Source: CAG-390 sp003523225
GTDB taxonomy: Bacteria; Bacillota; Clostridia; Oscillospirales; CAG-272
Direction of reading: 5' to 3'
NCBI GenBank assembly: GCA_902461815.1
Contig: CABPZE010000009.1
Location: 7,765-71,764 of the forward strand
Length of the DNA stretch: 64,000 nt
The translations under genes were made by a program, and so were the position numbers. This document shows, in pieces, positions 60,801 through 64,000 of the stretch (within the stretch, counting starts at the first letter, position 1; each line of letters begins with the position of its first letter). The notes under the pieces are model-generated. The model saw nothing but the letters and a program-made list of their open reading frames with translations. It had not been told where the DNA came from and made no database searches.

Positions 60801-63665
60801 TTAACCCTTGTAGTTAAGTGTACCGCCCTCGCTCTTGACGTGGTTGGCGAATTCGGTATCATCCATTACATAGGTGTACCATTCGATACCGCCACGACCC
60901 ATACCGGTTACATATTCCTCGGTCTTGTAGACAACTCTCATGCATCTGAGGGATGCGGAAGCGTTGGTGGATACCGGGAAGATGTTGGAAAGAGTCATGA
61001 TCTTGCACTCGGCAGCGGCGAGGATGGTAACTCTCATTGCAGGATCGTCGTTAGCGCCTGCGGAGAGCTCAACGGTCTCGCTGGTTACCTTACCGTCAGA
61101 ACCAACAACGGAAGCCTTGATCTTATCGCCCTGGAGAGCTACGCTTACCCAGTCATAGAGGCTGGCGCGGAGGGTCTTGCCATTAAGCGTTACATCAAGA
61201 TCAACCTTGGTCTTATCGGTAAGCGGGTCATACTGCAGGCTGCCGGTGAAGCAATCCATCATTGAGTACGGATCGAACTGAGATCCGCGGTAACCAACAC
61301 CGAAGAGTATGTCAACCTGACCGGTATGTAGATAAGTACCGAAGGAGGTGGAGCCGAGAGTCTGAGACTGAACAAAGGTCAGATGTCCTTCAAACTTTGT
61401 GCCCTTGACCGCGTTGGTCCAGCAGGTCTTAAGGAACTCGTAACCGTTGTTGTAGTAGTTAGCGTCAGCGGGCTTACCTATGGTGATCTGAACTTCCCAC
61501 TTGCCGCTTGCAATTGCATCGGCAGGAATGAGATTCTGAGCGATCGCTATATCATATGCCTTATCAAACAGTGTCTTAGCGCCGGCAGGATCGTAACCGG
61601 TGATGGACTCGATAGCGTCGTCACGGGTGGCGTATTCCTTGCCTTCGCCCCACTGATCGGAAAGTCCCCAGAAGCTGAGGATAGCATCCTTGGCTTCGTC
61701 CATGGCGCGGTAGGTGAATCCGCTCTCAGGGTCTGCAACGATCATAGAGGAAAGCAGAGCCTTTGCAACGCCGGATGTGGGAGACAGAGCCTGGTTGTAT
61801 TCCTTACGGTCGAGAGCGTAGGACATAGCCTGACGGAACTCCGGAATGGTAAGGACGGTCTTGTTGACGGTGTAGTTGCTGTTGATAGGAGCAGTGGTTG
61901 CCTGCAGTTTGGTGAGGTTTTCCATATCCGGGTTCATGGCAAGATACCAGGTGGACTCGGAATCGGTGAAGTAGGTGTAGTTGGAGCTGATGTAGTCCTC
62001 CATGTCCTCCTTCTGGAGTCCGTAGGAGTCGATCTCGCCCTTAAGGAACATCTCAAGACGAACGGCATTTTCGGTTACCTTCTTGTAATCGATGCTGTCG
62101 GTCATGTAGGTGCCTTCAATGTACTCGCCCGGGAGATAACCGTGCCAGTTGGGGTTTCTGTCGAGGTGGAGAGTTGCACCTTCGGTGTACTGAGTGAGCT
62201 TGTAAGGACCAAAGCCGACATAAGTGTCAACGCTGGTTCCGTAGCTGTTGCTGTAAACGCCGTTTTCGACCTTGATGCACTGCTCATAAAGAGGAGCGTA
62301 TACAAGGAAGAAGCTGCTGCAGAGCTCATAGCGGAGATAGAAGTTGTCTTCCATCGCGTTCTTGAGAACGATAACAAGCTCGTTGGCGCTCGGAGCGAAG
62401 AAACCTACGTTTCCATCGTATTCCATAGCATCATAGTACTGACCGAGGAAAGCCATCTCCTCGAATTCCTGGTAAGCGTAATCGCCGGCTTCGGCAGCAT
62501 AAGCCTCAACATTGGCCTTGTTGTGCAGCATAGCGATAAGGTTCTGAACATTCTTCAGAAGAGAAGCGTTGAGCTTGACCCAGCCGTTTTCATCGGCGGC
62601 TGCGGCAAGTGCCTTGTAGTCATCGCAGGGGATGTACTTGGGAGCGCAGCCCGCCCAGTCGGCAACCTCCTTGCCGCTCTTGTCAAGGTATACCCATGCA
62701 TTGCCCGCTTCGTTGATGTAACGGGTGATCTTATTGCCTTCAAGATCGTAGAAGGTGTAGTCGGCCTGCTTTGTGCCGTTGCTCTTGTTTTCGGACTCGG
62801 TGTCCTTCTCTACAGAGCGAAGGAGTATCAGCTCGCCGGCTGTGCTGAAGATCTTTACCTTGCCGGAAGCATCGGTCTCAACATCGCTGCCAAGATAGCC
62901 CTTGGAAGCATAAAGACTAAGTGCGTCGCCCCAGTTACCGCCGCTGTTGATGTCGATAACAACATCAAGACCGTTGTGCTGGAGGATGCCGTCCTTATCG
63001 GTGGTGAAGTTCTTAGGATCGACATATTCATCAGCACCGAAGTTTGCGGAAACGAACTCACCGAGAGCGTAGGTGTTCTGCTTTACGTAGTTCTCGGCGT
63101 TGTATATTTTGAGCTGTCCAGCCTGATATACGTTGTCGGCACGGAAGTTTGCTGCCTGAGGATTGAGCAGAAGCTTCATGGATGCAACAAAGGAATTGGC
63201 ATCCAGCTTTTCGCCGTTATCGAAGGTAAGAGTGTCTTTAAGAACGATCTTATAAGCCTTGTTCTCATCGCCTTCGACGATTCCGTATTTGCCTACATAA
63301 TCCTTCGTGACGTCAACGGGATAATCAGCCGCCATAGAGGGGACGATCTTGTATCCGGTGAAATCGTCGTTGTACTCGAAGGTGTAAAGTGCGTCACTGG
63401 TGTAGTCTAACACATAAGTGCTGGAGTTGGACTGATATGTGTGGACGTTCCATGACTCGGGGAGGTCAGACGGAGCCATACGGTATGTATACTGCTTGCC
63501 GTCATCAACGTAGCCCTGTTCGGATACGCCGCCGGGAGTGGCTGTGGTATCGCCCGACCCGGAAGTGTTATCCGAGGGTCCCTCGCTCGGCTTGCAGGCG
63601 GTCAGTGAAAAGAGCATTGCTACCGCAAGAACAAAAGCGAGAAACATTACTTTGTTTTTTCTCAT
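60801..63665 (-). CDS. oppA: OppA-type peptide-binding lipoprotein, enlarged
   Basis: 954 residues from ATG 63665 (AAGGAG seven bases ahead); usual family 5 binding proteins are about 520-600. Signal peptide with lipobox SLTACKPSEG, then a Gly/Ser/Thr linker. Family landmarks: YTFEYNDDFTGYKIVPSMAA, VLKDTLTFDNGEKLDANSFV, TYVGFGPYKLTQYTEGATLH, and FRQAMSYALDRKEYN. Extra material lies mainly at about residues 180-400 (a Tyr/Asn/Asp-rich region before VGFGPYKL) and towards the C-terminus. It captures peptides outside the cell for OppBCDF. A consensus promoter precedes it. Confidence 0.93.
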   Translation of the reverse strand: MRKNKVMFLAFVLAVAMLFSLTACKPSEGPSDNTSGSGDTTATPGGVSEQGYVDDGKQYTYRMAPSDLPESWNVHTYQSNSSTYVLDYTSDALYTFEYNDDFTGYKIVPSMAADYPVDVTKDYVGKYGIVEGDENKAYKIVLKDTLTFDNGEKLDANSFVASMKLLLNPQAANFRADNVYQAGQLKIYNAENYVKQNTYALGEFVSANFGADEYVDPKNFTTDKDGILQHNGLDVVIDINSGGNWGDALSLYASKGYLGSDVETDASGKVKIFSTAGELILLRSVEKDTESENKSNGTKQADYTFYDLEGNKITRYINEAGNAWVYLDKSGKEVADWAGCAPKYIPCDDYKALAAAADENGWVKLNASLLKNVQNLIAMLHNKANVEAYAAEAGDYAYQEFEEMAFLGQYYDAMEYDGNVGFFAPSANELVIVLKNAMEDNFYLRYELCSSFFLVYAPLYEQCIKVENGVYSNSYGTSVDTYVGFGPYKLTQYTEGATLHLDRNPNWHGYLPGEYIEGTYMTDSIDYKKVTENAVRLEMFLKGEIDSYGLQKEDMEDYISSNYTYFTDSESTWYLAMNPDMENLTKLQATTAPINSNYTVNKTVLTIPEFRQAMSYALDRKEYNQALSPTSGVAKALLSSMIVADPESGFTYRAMDEAKDAILSFWGLSDQWGEGKEYATRDDAIESITGYDPAGAKTLFDKAYDIAIAQNLIPADAIASGKWEVQITIGKPADANYYNNGYEFLKTCWTNAVKGTKFEGHLTFVQSQTLGSTSFGTYLHTGQVDILFGVGYRGSQFDPYSMMDCFTGSLQYDPLTDKTKVDLDVTLNGKTLRASLYDWVSVALQGDKIKASVVGSDGKVTSETVELSAGANDDPAMRVTILAAAECKIMTLSNIFPVSTNASASLRCMRVVYKTEEYVTGMGRGGIEWYTYVMDDTEFANHVKSEGGTLNYKG

Positions 63666-63802
63666 GATTTTTCTCCTTATGAAATAATTGATGTTGATTC
63701 CATTCATGATCCGGCATATCCTGTATCATTTTTATTCCGCCCGTACTCCTCCGGACGAGATAAAAATGAAGAAAACACGCTGAATAGAATAACTTACACA
63801 AC

Positions 63803-63831
63803 ATTATACCACTACACCATCGTTGTGTCAA
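63803..63831 (-). promoter_or_regulatory. Consensus promoter of the opp operon
   Basis: Minus strand TTGACA (63826-63831), 17 bases, TATAAT (63803-63808), with a leader of about 130 bases. The rest of the window end (to 64000) shows no gene I can support. Confidence 0.88.
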
Positions 63832-64000
63832 TTGATTTAAGCGTTTTTTTGCGCATTTTTTCGAATTTTTACGTTTTATTCGCGTATGCATCGGTTCTGT
63901 ACCACTCCAAAATCATTGACAAAATGATGCCCTGCAAACCATTTTCGCTCGGCGCAAATGCCGCGGGTCTTCTCTCACACCCCGATAACTGCAAAACTCC

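Noticed and set aside
61383..63410. Long open frame of 675 codons on the plus strand opposite oppA
   Set aside because: Shadow of the oppA reading frame; Val/Leu-rich with no domain or ribosome site.

Overview
The window looks like chromosomal DNA of a low-to-mid GC, spore-former-type Clostridia bacterium (Oscillospiraceae/Ruminococcaceae-like gut Firmicute). The reasons are AGGAGG ribosome binding sites, TTGACA-N17-TATAAT promoters, a CIRCE/HrcA heat-shock operon ordered hrcA-grpE-dnaK-dnaJ-prmA, AzlCD, ftsEX beside a LytM peptidase and an S41 protease, and housekeeping genes close to Clostridia forms. No tRNA, rRNA, CRISPR array or insertion sequence was recognised.

Region 1 (1 to about 12.7 kb) is an accessory defence island, visibly more AT-rich than the rest, all on the minus strand and very tightly packed. 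Reading order: a winged-helix-like protein with a damaged N-terminus, then a PAPS-reductase/ferredoxin/DUF4007-like fusion (BrxP), a giant P-loop ATPase (BrxC/PglY), PglZ, a short BrxL, a 65-residue CxxC protein, and a cysteine desulfurase that runs off the window. This is the gene content of a type 4 BREX system. There is no PglX methylase; the sulfur chemistry genes (PAPS reductase plus cysteine desulfurase) suggest a phosphorothioate-type DNA mark instead. Its upstream edge, next to lysS, holds a terminator, a probable promoter, a hairpin and a seemingly rebuilt gene start.

Region 2 (12.9-21.9 kb, minus strand) is a cell-envelope and translation block: PucR/CdaR-type regulator, ftsE, ftsX, a coiled-coil LytM peptidase, an S41 C-terminal protease, greA and a lysyl-tRNA synthetase carrying an extra C-terminal tRNA-binding domain. 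rsmE lies upstream with its own promoter. Region 3 (22.0-31.2 kb) holds a membrane-anchored protein of unknown function, a DMT-family exporter, azlCD, a consensus promoter driving a strongly structured RNA ahead of a small XRE regulator, an endonuclease/exonuclease/phosphatase-family protein, a sugar-type ABC ATPase, tex, an rsuA-type pseudouridine synthase and a 29-residue membrane peptide.

Region 4 (31.4-34.1 kb, plus strand) is a metal-resistance operon: ArsR/SmtB repressor, free-standing HMA metallochaperone and a P1B ATPase, behind an 18-bp perfect inverted repeat. Region 5 (34.1-40.3 kb) is the heat-shock operon. Region 6 (40.5-43.1 kb) is a polar amino-acid ABC transporter whose binding protein appears to be circularly permuted. 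Region 7 (43.3-52.5 kb) has uvrB-uvrA and a two-component system followed by an HtrA protease. Region 8 is ychF (52.7-53.8 kb).

Region 9 (53.9-64 kb) is an oligopeptide transporter, oppA-oppB-oppC-oppD-oppF plus a small DUF3899-like membrane protein. OppA, OppC, OppD and OppF are all greatly enlarged by insertions. The strongest leads are the BREX/sulfur island, the permuted binding protein, the structured RNA at 24.9-25.2 kb and the expanded Opp system.
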